Below, one piece after another: positions 55,268 through 64,000 of a DNA stretch of 64,000 nt. Both the position numbers and the translations under genes were made by a program. The stretch comes from Thermopolyspora flexuosa (GTDB lineage Bacteria > Actinomycetota > Actinomycetes > Streptosporangiales > Streptosporangiaceae): positions 2,604,001-2,668,000 of the forward strand of contig NZ_VFPQ01000001.1 in NCBI RefSeq assembly GCF_006716785.1. The letters run 5' to 3'. Below the pieces are notes generated by a model. It did not search any database. It was not told the origin of the DNA and was given only the letters and a program-made list of their open reading frames with translations. Each line of letters opens with the position of its first letter. Within the stretch, counting starts at the first letter, position 1.

Positions 55268-55924
55268 GTGCTGTACCAGCTCACGAAGATCGTCACTGGA
55301 CCGTTCCTGCACCTGCTGTGGCGTCCCCGCATCGAAGGGGCCGAGCACGTGCCCGCATCGGGCCCGGCGATCCTCGCCTCCAACCACCTGTCGATCGCCG
55401 ACTCCACCTTCCTGCCGCTGATGCTGCCGCGGAAGGTCAGCTTCGTGGCCAAGGCCGAGTACTTCACCGGCAACCCGCTCACGGCCATGTACATGCGGGC
55501 CACCGGCCAGATCGCGGTCGACCGGGACAGCGCCTCGGCCGCCCGGTCGGTGCTCGAGGCCGCCGCCGAGCTGCTGCGCCGCGGCGAGCTGTTCGGCATC
55601 TATCCGGAGGGCACCCGCTCCCCCGACGGCCGGCTCTACAAGGGCAAGATCGGCGTCGCCTGGCTCGCGCTCACCACCGGCGCCCCGGTGCTGCCGGTCG
55701 CGATGATCGGCACCGACCGGGTGCTGCCGCCGGGCCGCGCCATCCCGCGCCTCGGCCGCATCGGGGTGCGGATCGGCGAGCCGATGTACTTCACCGGCGA
55801 CCCGAACGACGCCCGCACCCGCCGGGACGTCACCGACCAGGTGATGCGGGCGATCCAGAAGCTCTCCGGGCAGGAGTACGTGCCGATGTACGCGTCCAGC
55901 GTCAAGGCCCGCATGAAGGAGTAG
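55268..55924 (+). CDS. plsC: 1-acyl-sn-glycerol-3-phosphate acyltransferase
   Basis: 218 residues. The acyltransferase motifs are present: NHLSIAD (HX4D), a phosphate-binding region with FVAKAEYF, and YPEGTRSPDG (EGTR). Transfers an acyl chain to lysophosphatidate in phospholipid synthesis at the membrane. The N-terminal LTKIVTGPFLHLLW segment is hydrophobic and may anchor it. GTG start at 55268. Single gene; the gene symbol follows the family and does not exclude a paralogue with another specificity. Confidence 0.9.
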   Translation: MLYQLTKIVTGPFLHLLWRPRIEGAEHVPASGPAILASNHLSIADSTFLPLMLPRKVSFVAKAEYFTGNPLTAMYMRATGQIAVDRDSASAARSVLEAAAELLRRGELFGIYPEGTRSPDGRLYKGKIGVAWLALTTGAPVLPVAMIGTDRVLPPGRAIPRLGRIGVRIGEPMYFTGDPNDARTRRDVTDQVMRAIQKLSGQEYVPMYASSVKARMKE

Positions 55925-56052
55925 GTCGGACTAATCTGCCCGGGTGCGAACAAACCGGCGATTCGGCTCGTCGAATCTTCATATGTGGCGCCCGGACCCG
56001 CGCGGCCGGGCACGGCTAGTCTGCTGACGACACCGAGACCGGGGGGATTCGC

Positions 56053-57690
56053 GTGGTGCGGGGCCGTACGATCGCGATCACGTCCGTCGCCGTGGTCCTC
56101 GTCGCCGGGGCGGGGGCGGGCGGCGCCTACTACCTGCTGCGGACGCGGGGGACGCCGCAGGAGACCGCGCGGGCGTTCGTGCAGGCGTGGAGCAGGGGCG
56201 ACACCGCCGCGATGCGGTCCTGGCTCGCCGACCCGTCCGTGCCGTACGCGGCGGCCTACGAGCGGCTCGCCAAGGACCTGGGGGTGACCGCCACCGAGGT
56301 ACGGCTCACCGGGGTGAGCGAGCCCCGCGACGACCGCGCCGACGCCGGCTACACCGCCACGCTCACCCTGCGCGACGGCGGCCGGTGGAGCTACCGGGGG
56401 GCGCTCCCCCTCGTCGTCAAGGACCGGCACTGGCGGGTCGACTGGTCCCCGCGCGCCGTACACCCGGCGCTCGACGGCACCAACCGGCTGCGGCTGAGGA
56501 CCGTCTGGCCCACGCGGGCGGCGATCACCGACGCCTCGGGCCGCCGCATCGACCAGGGCGACGCCGGCGGATCGATCCAGCAGATCGTCGGGTACGTCGA
56601 CAAGGCCGACGCCAAGGAGGCCAAGCGGCTCGGCCCGCCGTACCGGGCGGGGGACCCGGTCGGCAAGGCGGGCCTGCAGGCGACCTTCCAGGAGCGCCTC
56701 GCCGGCCGGCCGAGCCTGGAGATCCAGGTGGTGGGCGAGGACGGCAAGGCCGTCCGCACGCTCGACACGATCAAGGGCGCGCCGGGCAAGCCGCTGCGCA
56801 CCTCGCTCGACCTGACCGTGCAGCAGGCCGCGGTCAAGGCGGTGGAGGGGCTCGGCAAGCCCGCCTCCCTGGTGGCGATCCGGCCGTCGACCGGGGAGAT
56901 CCTCGCGGTGGTGAACAACCGGGGCGGGTTCAACCGGGCGCTCGACGGCGCCTACCCGCCGGGCTCGACGTTCAAGACGATCACCGCCGCGGCGCTGCTC
57001 AACGAGGGGATCGACCCGGCCGAGCCGGTGACCTGCCCCAAGTACGTCACCGTGGGCGGCCTGAAGATCCGCAACTCCAACCACGAGGCGTTCGGCCGGG
57101 TGTCGTTCCTGGAGTCGTTCGCCCACTCGTGCAACACCACGTTCGCCCCGCTCGCGGCCGAGCGGCTCAGCGCGCGCAAGCTGCGCGAGGCGGCCGAGTG
57201 GTTCGGGTTCAACCAGACGCTGAAGATCGGCGTGCCGGCGGCGAAGGCGAGCATGCCGGAGGCGACCAGCGACGCCGAGCTCGCCGCCGAGTCGTTCGGG
57301 CAGGCGAAAATCACCGCGAGCCCGCTGGTGATGGCCTCCGTCGCCGCCGCGGTCGCGGACGGCACCTGGCGGCCGCCCACCCTGGTGCCCGGGCGCGAGC
57401 AGATCGCGTCCCCGCGGCGGCTGCCGGACGGCGTGGCCGAGCGCCTGCGCACGATGATGGCCGCCGTGGTCACCAAGGGCACCGCGAAGGAGGCGGGCCT
57501 GCCCAAGGGCACGGCGGGCAAGACCGGCACCGCCGAGTACGGCACCGGCCCCGAGCTCGACAGCCACGCCTGGTTCATCGGCTTCCGGGGCGACGTCGCG
57601 TTCGCCGTCGTGGTGGAGGGCGGTGGCGGTGGCGGGAAGGTCGCCGCGCCCGTGGCCGCGCGGTTCCTGCGCGCCCTCGACACCCCGTGA
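56053..57690 (+). CDS. class B penicillin-binding protein with MecA_N-like domain
   Basis: 545 residues. An N-terminal membrane anchor (ITSVAVVLVAGAGAGGAYYLL) is followed by a MecA_N-like NTF2 domain (about 35-145), a dimerisation domain and the transpeptidase domain (about 245-545). Active-site motifs are SxxK in PGSTFKTI, SxN in SCNTTF and KTG in GKTGTAEYG. It cross-links peptidoglycan and is similar in layout to low-affinity PBPs, so it might contribute to beta-lactam tolerance, which is not shown. Start at the first of two GTGs, with GGGGGGA upstream. Confidence 0.92.
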   Translation: MVRGRTIAITSVAVVLVAGAGAGGAYYLLRTRGTPQETARAFVQAWSRGDTAAMRSWLADPSVPYAAAYERLAKDLGVTATEVRLTGVSEPRDDRADAGYTATLTLRDGGRWSYRGALPLVVKDRHWRVDWSPRAVHPALDGTNRLRLRTVWPTRAAITDASGRRIDQGDAGGSIQQIVGYVDKADAKEAKRLGPPYRAGDPVGKAGLQATFQERLAGRPSLEIQVVGEDGKAVRTLDTIKGAPGKPLRTSLDLTVQQAAVKAVEGLGKPASLVAIRPSTGEILAVVNNRGGFNRALDGAYPPGSTFKTITAAALLNEGIDPAEPVTCPKYVTVGGLKIRNSNHEAFGRVSFLESFAHSCNTTFAPLAAERLSARKLREAAEWFGFNQTLKIGVPAAKASMPEATSDAELAAESFGQAKITASPLVMASVAAAVADGTWRPPTLVPGREQIASPRRLPDGVAERLRTMMAAVVTKGTAKEAGLPKGTAGKTGTAEYGTGPELDSHAWFIGFRGDVAFAVVVEGGGGGGKVAAPVAARFLRALDTP

Positions 57691-57715
57691 CGGCTCCCGG
57701 CCCGGCGTGGCGCGG

Positions 57716-57979
57716 TCAGAGCGCGAGGGCGGCGGCGTCGTGCCGGAAGGCCACGATGAGCAGGGCGGTGATCAGCGTGGCGATCAGCAGCCAGCTCACC
57801 AGGATGATGATCGTGGCGCGGCTCGGGCGACGGCGGGCGGCGCGGCGGCGCGCGTTGAGCTCCCGGCGCTCGAGACGTTCGTTGAGAGATTCCAGCCGCG
57901 CTGCGAGTCGTGGATCGTCGTCACTCAGGTGACGCTCGATCTGTGCGAGCAATCGCTCCTCCTCCTGCGACCAGGCCAT
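57716..57979 (-). CDS. DUF3040 family membrane protein
   Basis: 87 residues. MAWSQEEERLLAQIERHLSDDDPRLAARLESL at the N-terminus is the DUF3040 signature, followed by a basic stretch and a membrane helix (TIIILVSWLLIATLITALLIVAF). Common in actinobacteria, often near cell-division or cell-wall genes; function unknown. GGGAGG precedes the ATG at 57979. Convergent with the PBP gene. Confidence 0.88.
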   Translation of the reverse strand: MAWSQEEERLLAQIERHLSDDDPRLAARLESLNERLERRELNARRRAARRRPSRATIIILVSWLLIATLITALLIVAFRHDAAALAL

Positions 57980-58077
57980 GCCGGACCTCCCGCAACGCAA
58001 GGTGTGTAGCGACGTTCTCCCCAAGCAGGAAGATCATTAGCCGTATCCCGACCGGCTATTTACGACCGGTTTTCGTG

Positions 58078-58107
58078 TTGCGGTCAACGCCGAACATGTG
58101 TTCTAAT
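58078..58107 (+). promoter_or_regulatory. promoter with LexA (SOS) box
   Basis: TTGCGG (58078-58083), 18 bp, TCTAAT (58102-58107), 6 nt to the GTG: a leaderless promoter. CGAACATGTGTTCT (58091-58104) matches CGAAC-N4-GTTCG except the last base and lies between -35 and -10, the position for LexA repression. Confidence 0.65.
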
Positions 58108-58113
58108 CAAGGC

Positions 58114-59181
58114 GTGCGCTGGGACAATCTGCGGCCGTCCGGCGCCGCCGAGCCGGGGCCGGCGCCCGCGCTGTTCCCCGAGGGGGCGGTGGCGCGGACC
58201 TTCGACGCGCCCGGGTTCCGGGGGATCACGTTCTACGAGGTCCGCGCCCGGTCGATCGTCAACCGGGTGCCCGCGACCTCCCGGGTGCCGTTCGAGTACA
58301 CGATCAACCCCTACCGGGGCTGCACCCACGCGTGCGTGTACTGCTTCGCCCGCAACTCCCACTCCTACCTCGACCTCGGCACCGGCCGCGACTTCGACTC
58401 CAAGATCATCGTCAAGGTGAACGCGGCCGAGCTCGCCCGCCGGGAGCTCGCCGCGCCGCGGCTGCGCGCCGCCGACCCGCGCCCGGTGGTCGCGATCGGC
58501 CCGAACGCCGACTGCTACCAGCGGGCCGAGGGCCGCTACCGGCTCATGCCCGGCATCCTGCGCGCCCTGATCGACGCGGCCCAGCCGTTCGGCATCCTCA
58601 CCAAGGGCACGCTGATCCTGCGCGACATCGACCTGCTCGCCGAGGCCGCCGAGGTCACCCGGGTCGGGGTGGACGTGTCGGTCGGGTTCACCGACGAGCG
58701 CGCCTGGCGCCCGGTCGAGCCCGGCACGCCCTCGCCGCGCGCCCGCCTGGAGGTCTGCGCCAGGCTCAACGAGCGCGGCATCGGCTGCGGCGTGCTGATG
58801 GCGCCGATCCTCCCCTACCTCACCGACGGCCCGCGCGCCCTGGAGGCCGCGGTCCGGGAGATCGCCGAGGCCGGGGCCGTCCGGATCGTGCCGATCGTGC
58901 TGCACCTGCGGCCGGGGGCGCGTGAATGGTTCATGGCCTGGCTCTCCCGGGAGCACCCCCGCCTCGTCCCCCGTTACCTGGAGCTGTACGGCCGGGGCGC
59001 CTACGCGCCCAGGGCGTACCAGGAGCGCGTCGCCGACCAGGTGCGGCGGCTGGCCGAGCGGTACGGCATCGGCGCCGCGGCGGCGCGCGACGGGGTGCGC
59101 ACCGGCGGCCGGGCCGCCTCCCGCGCGGCCGCGCCGTTGCCGTCCGCGGTGTCGCCGGCCGAGCAGCTCACCCTGCTGTGA
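58114..59181 (+). CDS. Rv2578c-family radical SAM protein (paralogue 2)
   Basis: 355 residues. The cluster motif is CTHACVYC (CX3CX2C) after NPYRG, followed by FARNSHSYLDL, the usual Rv2578c form. VAIGPNADCYQRAEGRYRLMPG, FGILTKGTLILRD and GCGVLMAPILPYLTDG align with paralogue 1 at 11469. An additional ~30 residues at the C-terminus end in EQLTLL, as paralogue 1 ends in RQLALL. Probably a SplB-like or tRNA/DNA-modifying radical enzyme; the reaction is unknown. GTG start at 58114 (VRWDNLR) is set by the promoter and by paralogue 1. Confidence 0.92.
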   Translation: MRWDNLRPSGAAEPGPAPALFPEGAVARTFDAPGFRGITFYEVRARSIVNRVPATSRVPFEYTINPYRGCTHACVYCFARNSHSYLDLGTGRDFDSKIIVKVNAAELARRELAAPRLRAADPRPVVAIGPNADCYQRAEGRYRLMPGILRALIDAAQPFGILTKGTLILRDIDLLAEAAEVTRVGVDVSVGFTDERAWRPVEPGTPSPRARLEVCARLNERGIGCGVLMAPILPYLTDGPRALEAAVREIAEAGAVRIVPIVLHLRPGAREWFMAWLSREHPRLVPRYLELYGRGAYAPRAYQERVADQVRRLAERYGIGAAAARDGVRTGGRAASRAAAPLPSAVSPAEQLTLL

Positions 59182-59268
59182 GTCAGAGAAATGCCGGGAA
59201 TCATCTGATTCATGATGAAATGCGGCAATTGACCGCTTTCCTGGGGTATCAATCGCGGCGCTGTCCAG

Positions 59269-59287
59269 GGGGCGCGCACCGCGCCCC
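59269..59287 (+). other. short GC hairpin before the small Lys-rich ORF
   Basis: GGGGCGCG-CAC-CGCGCCCC, perfect 8 bp stem, 88 bp beyond the radical SAM stop and 27 bp before the small ORF. It may be a terminator for the first or a structural element of the leader of the second. Confidence 0.4.
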
Positions 59288-59313
59288 GGCCATCCATGCA
59301 CAGGGGGGAAGGC

Positions 59314-59454
59314 ATGGGCGACCAGCGCAAGAAGGCGAAACTGTCGGGCAAGGCGAAGAAGGCCGCGATCAAGGCGTCCCGGGAGGCCAAGCAGGCCAAG
59401 AAGATGGCGAGACGGGCGGAGATGACACCGGAGCCCGATATCAATCGGGACTGA
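59314..59454 (+). CDS. 46-residue Lys/Ala-rich basic protein
   Basis: A small ORF with a strong ribosome-binding site (GGGGGGAAGG before the ATG). The product starts MGDQRKKAKLSGKAKKAAIK and contains many Lys/Arg/Ala, one predicted amphipathic helix, then an acidic end (EMTPEPDINRD). Such proteins resemble the basic tails of nucleoid or RNA-binding proteins, but I know of no family. Real coding is supported by the ribosome-binding site and the coherent composition; no homologue is asserted. Confidence 0.6.
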   Translation: MGDQRKKAKLSGKAKKAAIKASREAKQAKKMARRAEMTPEPDINRD

Positions 59455-59546
59455 CGCGAAATCCGGCGGCCGACACCGATTCGCGACGACCGAACGCGCG
59501 TCTATAGTGTGCCGGTGACCGCCTGATCACCAACGCGAGGGAGCCG

Positions 59547-62500
59547 ATGCCCGCCTACGTGCGCTTCCCGACGATCTTCCGGGACCTCGTCGTGTTCGTG
59601 TCCGAGGATGATCTGTGGATGGTGCCCGTGGAGGGCGGCCGCGCCTGGCGGCTCACCGCGGGCGTCGCGGAGGCGGGCTACCCTCGGTTCTCCCCCGACG
59701 GCCGGCAGCTGGCCTTCGTCGGCCGCGAGGAGGGCCCCGACGAGGTCTACGTGATGCCCGCCGACGGCGGCCCCGCCCGCCGCGTCACCTACCAGGGCGC
59801 CCGCTGCACCGTCACCACCTGGGACGACGGCGGCTCGGTGATCTACGCCAGCGACGACGGCCAGCCGTTCGCGGGCCGCAAGTGGCTGTACCGGATCAAC
59901 CCCGACGACCCCGAGGACGTCCCGCACCGCCTGCCGTACGGCCCGGCGAACTCCATCTCCTACGGCCCCGGCGGCGGCGTGGTGCTGGGCCGCAACACCG
60001 CCGACCCGGCCCGCTGGAAGCGCTACCGCGGCGGCACCGTCGGCGACCTGTGGATCGACCGGAACGGCACCGGCGAGTTCACCCGCCTGATCTCCCTCGA
60101 GGGCAACCTCGCCTCCCCCTGCTGGGTCGGCGACCGCATCTACTTCCTGTCCGACCACGAGGGCATCGGCAACGTCTACTCCTGCACCCCCGAGGGCACG
60201 GACGTCCGCCGGCACACCGACCACGCCGACTACTACGCCCGCAACCTGGCCAGCGACGGCCGCCGCCTCGTCTACCACTGCGGCGCCGACCTGTACGTGC
60301 TCGACCCGGAGGAGGGCGAGGCCCGCCACGTCCCGGTACGGCTCGGCAGCTCCCCCACCCAGCGGCAGCGCCGGTTCGTGCCCGCCGAGCGGTTCCTCGA
60401 CAGCGCCGCGCTCAACCACGACGGCAGCGGCCTGGCCATCACCACCCGCGGCAAGGCGTACTCGTTCGCCAACTGGGAGGGCCCGGTGCTCCAGCACGGC
60501 GAGCCCGACGGCGTGCGCTACCGGCTGCTCACCTGGCTCAACGACCGCAAGCGGCTGATCGCCGCCGCGGCCGACGAGTCCGACCGCGAGACGCTCGTGG
60601 TGCTCACCGCCGACGGCACCGCCGGGCCGGTCAAGCTCGCCCACCTCGACACCGGCCGGGCCACCAACCTCGCCGTCTCCCCCAAGGCCGACCGGATCGC
60701 GGTCACCAACCACCGCAACGAGCTGCTGCTCATCGACCTCACCGCCGAGGACCCCGCCCAGGCGACGATGAAGGTGGTCGACTCCAGCCGCTACGGCCGC
60801 ATCGACGACCCGGCCTGGGCCCCGGACGGCTCGTGGCTCGCCTACACCTACCCGACCTCGGCGCAGATGACCGCGATCCGGCTGTACAAGGTCGCCACCG
60901 GCGAGACCTTCGACGCCACCCGGCCGGTGCTGCGCGACCGCCGCCCCGCCTTCGACCCGGGCGGCGACTACCTCTACTTCATCGGCGAGCGGGTGTTCAA
61001 CCCGGTCTACGACTCGCTCCAGTTCGACCTCGGCTTCCCGCTCGGCACCCGGCCGTACGTGATCACGCTCCGGTCGGACGTGCCCGACCCGTTCGTGCCG
61101 CAGCCGCGCCCGCTGAAGGAGTCCGAGCAGGACGACAAGGGCAAGGAGCCGGGCGGCGGCGCCCAGGGCGAGAGCGCCGAAGCCGCCGACGGCACCGACG
61201 GCGCCGCCGAGGCCAAGGGCGGCGACGGGCCGCAGGGCAAGGACGGATCCGGCGGCTCCGCCGAGGGCGGCGACCAGGGCGACGCCGACAAGCCGCTGGA
61301 GATCGAGATCGAGGGCATCGAGCGCCGCGTCGCCGCGTTCCCCGTGCCCGAGGGCCGCTACGGCCGCATCGTCGGCATCAAGGGCAAGGCGATCTACTCG
61401 ATCTACCCGGTGCAGGGCTCGCTCGGCGACGGCTTCTTCTCCGACTCCGACGGCCCGTCGGGCAGCCTGCGCATCTACGACTTCGAGAAACAGAAGCACG
61501 ACCACTACATCGGCGGCGTCACCGACTTCGCCCTCGGCCCGGACTTCGCCACCCTGCTGTACCGGTCCGACCGCAGGCTGCGGGTGATCAAGGCCGGGGA
61601 GACCCCGCCGGACGACGACACCCCGAGCCGCTCCAGCGGCTGGATCGACCTCGGCCGGGTGAAGGTGTCGGTCCGCCCGGACCTGGAGTGGCGGCAGATG
61701 TTCCGCGAGGCCTGGCGGCTGCAGAAGGAGCACTTCTGGACCGAGGACATGGCCGGCATCGACTGGGAGGGCGTCTACGAGCGCTACCTGCCGCTGGTGG
61801 ACCGGGTGAGCACCCGCAGCGAGTTCTCCGACCTGCTGTGGGAGCTGCACGGCGAGCTCGGCACCTCGCACGCCTACGAGATGGGCGGCGAGTACCGGCC
61901 GCGCCCGCACTACTGGCAGGGCAAGCTCGGGGTGGACTGGGAGTACCGCGACGGCGTCTACACGATCGGCCGCATCGTCGGCGGCGACTATTGGGACCCG
62001 GAGCACACCTCGCCGCTCAACCGGCTCGGCGTGGACGTGCGCCCCGGCGACGCGGTGCTCGCCATCAACGGCCAGCCGGTCGGTCCCGGCAACAGCCCCG
62101 GCAAGCGCCTGGTCAACCTCGCCGGGCAGGAGGTGCAGCTCACGGTACGGCGCGGCGACGGCCCGCCGCGCACCGTCACGGTGCGGGCGATCTCCGACGA
62201 GCAGCCCGCCCGGTACCGCGACTGGGTGGAGGCGAACCGCGCCCACACCCACGAGCGCACCGGCGGCCGCGTCGGCTACATCCACATCCCGGACATGGGG
62301 CCGGAGGGCTTCGCCGAGTTCCACCGCGGGTTCCTCGCCGAGTTCGACCGCGAGGGCCTCATCGTGGACGTGCGGTTCAACGGCGGCGGCCACGTGTCGG
62401 CGCTGCTGCTGCAGAAGCTCGCCCGGCGCCGCCTCGGCTACGACTACCCCCGCTGGGGCGTGCCCGAGCCGTACCCGCCGGAGTCGCCGCGCGGCCCGAT

Positions 62501-62891
62501 GGTGGCGATCACCAACGAGTGGGCGGGCTCGGACGGCGACATCTTCAGCCACACCTTCAAGCTGCTCAAGCTCGGCCCGCTGGTCGGCAAGCGCACCTGG
62601 GGCGGCGTGATCGGCATCTGGCCGCGGCACCGGCTCGCCGACGGCACGGTGACCACCCAGCCGGAGTTCTCGTTCGCGTTCGACGACGTGGGCTGGCGGG
62701 TGGAGAACTACGGCACCGACCCCGACATCGAGGTGGACATCACGCCGCAGGACTACGCGCGGGGGATCGACACCCAGCTCGACCGGGCCATCGACGTCGC
62801 GCTGGAGCGGCTGGCGCAGACCCCGCCGCACACCCCCAACCCGGCCGACCGTCCCCGGCTGCAGATCCCCAAGCTTCCGCCGCGGCGATGA
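59547..62891 (+). CDS. tricorn-type protease (S41 family)
   Basis: 1114 residues. The N-terminal half is a beta-propeller (WD/TolB-like repeats such as [28 protein letters not shown]), followed by a Gly/Asp/Glu-rich insert (about 530-590) between propeller parts, then a PDZ-like domain and the S41 protease core. His is in [10 protein letters not shown] and the nucleophile Ser in [13 protein letters not shown]. Tricorn proteases degrade peptides from the proteasome, in the cytoplasm. GAGGGAG precedes the ATG at 59547. Its stop overlaps the start of a methyltransferase gene (ATGA). Confidence 0.95.
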   Translation: MPAYVRFPTIFRDLVVFVSEDDLWMVPVEGGRAWRLTAGVAEAGYPRFSPDGRQLAFVGREEGPDEVYVMPADGGPARRVTYQGARCTVTTWDDGGSVIYASDDGQPFAGRKWLYRINPDDPEDVPHRLPYGPANSISYGPGGGVVLGRNTADPARWKRYRGGTVGDLWIDRNGTGEFTRLISLEGNLASPCWVGDRIYFLSDHEGIGNVYSCTPEGTDVRRHTDHADYYARNLASDGRRLVYHCGADLYVLDPEEGEARHVPVRLGSSPTQRQRRFVPAERFLDSAALNHDGSGLAITTRGKAYSFANWEGPVLQHGEPDGVRYRLLTWLNDRKRLIAAAADESDRETLVVLTADGTAGPVKLAHLDTGRATNLAVSPKADRIAVTNHRNELLLIDLTAEDPAQATMKVVDSSRYGRIDDPAWAPDGSWLAYTYPTSAQMTAIRLYKVATGETFDATRPVLRDRRPAFDPGGDYLYFIGERVFNPVYDSLQFDLGFPLGTRPYVITLRSDVPDPFVPQPRPLKESEQDDKGKEPGGGAQGESAEAADGTDGAAEAKGGDGPQGKDGSGGSAEGGDQGDADKPLEIEIEGIERRVAAFPVPEGRYGRIVGIKGKAIYSIYPVQGSLGDGFFSDSDGPSGSLRIYDFEKQKHDHYIGGVTDFALGPDFATLLYRSDRRLRVIKAGETPPDDDTPSRSSGWIDLGRVKVSVRPDLEWRQMFREAWRLQKEHFWTEDMAGIDWEGVYERYLPLVDRVSTRSEFSDLLWELHGELGTSHAYEMGGEYRPRPHYWQGKLGVDWEYRDGVYTIGRIVGGDYWDPEHTSPLNRLGVDVRPGDAVLAINGQPVGPGNSPGKRLVNLAGQEVQLTVRRGDGPPRTVTVRAISDEQPARYRDWVEANRAHTHERTGGRVGYIHIPDMGPEGFAEFHRGFLAEFDREGLIVDVRFNGGGHVSALLLQKLARRRLGYDYPRWGVPEPYPPESPRGPMVAITNEWAGSDGDIFSHTFKLLKLGPLVGKRTWGGVIGIWPRHRLADGTVTTQPEFSFAFDDVGWRVENYGTDPDIEVDITPQDYARGIDTQLDRAIDVALERLAQTPPHTPNPADRPRLQIPKLPPRR

Positions 62892-63550
62892 GCGACCGCC
62901 CGCCTCCCGGCCGTACGGCCCCGCCGGATCCGGTGGCGGCCGGGACGCGGACGGCCGCGCCGCCGTACGTGCCCGAGGTACGGCTGCGCCTCGCCGACGA
63001 GGTGTTCGGGCTGTGGGGGCGCACCGGGCGGTTGCCGTACTGGGCGTTCGCGTGGGCGGGCGGGCTGGCGCTTGCCCGGCACGTGCTCGACCATCCCGGC
63101 CTGGTGGCGGGCCGCCGCGTGCTCGACCTCGCCTCCGGGTCCGGGCTGGTGGCGATCGCCGCCGCCCGGGCGGGGGCCGCGTCGGTGCTCGCGGTCGACG
63201 TCGACCCGCTCGCCGGGTCGGCGATCGCGGCCAACGCGGCGGCGAACGGCGTGGCGGTGAGCGTGCTGGTGGCGGACCTGCTCGACGCGCCGGGCCGCGG
63301 CCCGGCCGGGGCGGAGGCGGCCGAGGTGGTGCTCGCCGGCGACGTGTTCTACGAGCGGCCGCTGGCCCGCCGGATGCTGGGGTACCTCGAGCACGCCCGG
63401 CGGCGCGGGGCCGGGGTCGTCGTCGGCGATCCGGGGCGCGCCTACCTGCCCCGGGACCGGTTCGTCCGGGTCGCCGTGCACGAGGTGCCCGGGTGCGGCC
63501 TGCTCGAGGCCGCGGACACCGTGCCGGTCACCGTCTGGCGCCTGCCCTGA
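62888..63550 (+). CDS. protein lysine methyltransferase-like (METTL/ETFB-KMT type)
   Basis: 220 residues. A class I methyltransferase with Pro/Ala-rich N-terminus, [22 protein letters not shown], motif [21 protein letters not shown] with D in [10 protein letters not shown], and [18 protein letters not shown] in place of the usual motif IV. This pattern is known from protein N-lysine methyltransferases such as ETFB-KMT and from PrmA relatives. The ATG at 62888 overlaps the tricorn stop by 4 bp, so translation is coupled. Confidence 0.88.
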   Translation: MSDRPPPGRTAPPDPVAAGTRTAAPPYVPEVRLRLADEVFGLWGRTGRLPYWAFAWAGGLALARHVLDHPGLVAGRRVLDLASGSGLVAIAAARAGAASVLAVDVDPLAGSAIAANAAANGVAVSVLVADLLDAPGRGPAGAEAAEVVLAGDVFYERPLARRMLGYLEHARRRGAGVVVGDPGRAYLPRDRFVRVAVHEVPGCGLLEAADTVPVTVWRLP

Positions 63551-63559
63551 GGGTCGGGC

Positions 63560-64000
63560 CTACCGGTCGGCGTAGGCGCGCAGCCGGTCGGCGAGCGCCC
63601 GCACCTCGGCCCGGAGCGCGTCCGGCTCGACGACCCGGAACGGGAGGCCGAGCCCGGCGAGCAGGTGCGCCACGGCGTCCAGGCGCGCGGCCTGCGTGGT
63701 GAACAGCACGCTCTGCCCGTCCGGCGTCGCCGCGAGCGTGCCCGCCGACGGCGGGATGCGGCGCCGCGCCGCCTCCAGGCTCGTGCCGAGCACCACGCGC
63801 ACCCGGTACGGCGTGCCGGGCGCGGCCGGGGCGAGGTCGCCGGGGCCCGCCGCGGCGTGGATGCGGTCCCGCAGGCCGGCCGGGAGCAGCCGCTCGATCT
63901 TGGTGAGCGCGCTGCGGGCGGCCGCCTCGCCCAGCGGCAGGCCGGCCCGCTGCCCGGCGATCAGGCCGAGCACCACGGCCGTGATCTCGTCCCCGGTGAG
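63560..64000 (-). CDS. YafY-like regulator, partial, apparently without WYL domain
   Basis: The C-terminal end of a gene whose 5' end lies beyond the window. Visible: LTGDEITAVVLGLIAGQRAGL and ALTKIERLLPAGLRDRIHAAA, the linker after the HTH of YafY-type regulators, then directly the C-terminal WCX-like domain (YRVRVVLGTSLEAARRRIPPSAGTL, LDAVAHLLAGLGLPFRVVEP). In normal members a ~100-residue WYL domain lies between these parts; here about 15 residues replace it. The N-terminal HTH is outside the window, so only this truncated part can be described. Confidence 0.7.
   Translation of the reverse strand, partial: LTGDEITAVVLGLIAGQRAGLPLGEAAARSALTKIERLLPAGLRDRIHAAAGPGDLAPAAPGTPYRVRVVLGTSLEAARRRIPPSAGTLAATPDGQSVLFTTQAARLDAVAHLLAGLGLPFRVVEPDALRAEVRALADRLRAYADR

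Overview
The window is 64 kb of very GC-rich DNA with strong G/C third-position bias and many GTG starts. Numerous genes have a -10 hexamer 6-9 nt before the start codon (leaderless mRNAs), and long GC hairpins without a U-tract sit between convergent genes. Together with the gene content (two Rv2578c-type radical SAM proteins, a SigJ-type ECF sigma factor, a DUF3040 protein, a DrrA-like ABC system, an MmyB-type HTH remnant, and TetR/MerR regulators with divergent targets) this points to an actinobacterium. A filamentous genus such as one of the Streptosporangiales is my guess, not a demonstration. The replicon looks chromosomal (argG, recD2, plsC, a penicillin-binding protein). No rRNA, tRNA or CRISPR array was found.

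Layout. 0-3.1 kb: a membrane-anchored unknown protein, then an ~840 bp gene-free stretch with two long inverted repeats of 6 bp centre. The second of these, just upstream of a tyrosine recombinase, closely resembles a Xer dif site. 3.4-6.1 kb: a DrrA-like ABC exporter with two permeases. 6.3-11.1 kb: flavoprotein monooxygenase, GNAT, class V PLP enzyme, MFS transporter. 11.4-17.2 kb: a radical SAM protein with a LexA-like box, a hydrolase, an L,D-transpeptidase and a RecD2 helicase. 17.5-20.8 kb: a copper-amine-oxidase-like protein and a frameshifted secreted beta-helix protein. 21.1-27.1 kb: argG with ARG-box-like sites, a zinc-finger TetR facing an MFS pump that has lost TM3-TM5, a second PLP enzyme and a beta-carbonic anhydrase. 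27.7-34.4 kb: a zinc-finger/coiled-coil protein with iterons, P450, methyltransferase, DoxX protein, two-component system and a DUF6223 protein.

34.5-37.5 kb is a sulfide/persulfide module: a rhodanese, and a single ORF joining a TauE exporter to a persulfide-dioxygenase/rhodanese protein, behind two CsoR/CstR-type operators. 38-42 kb: GNAT, XRE-cupin regulator, HTH pseudogene, a second zinc-finger/coiled-coil protein and a divergent tyrosine recombinase sharing a dense operator region. 42.5-50 kb: SigJ plus flavoprotein, a second sulfur module (TauE plus Rrf2), YnfA, a double-MerR regulator facing an erythromycin esterase, and an SMR exporter. 50.6-64 kb: a CPA antiporter, DUF6157, TetR, SoxR, PlsC, a penicillin-binding protein, the second LexA-boxed radical SAM paralogue, a 46-residue Lys-rich protein, a tricorn-type protease with an overlapping methyltransferase, and a partial YafY-like regulator that appears to lack its WYL domain.

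The most unusual material is (i) the two tyrosine recombinases, each next to an inverted repeat with a 6 bp centre, and (ii) a family of proteins sharing one short zinc finger on different scaffolds, two of them long Ala-rich coiled coils with their own iterons and palindromes. These could form a recombination or segregation system. All functional statements are inferred from sequence alone.
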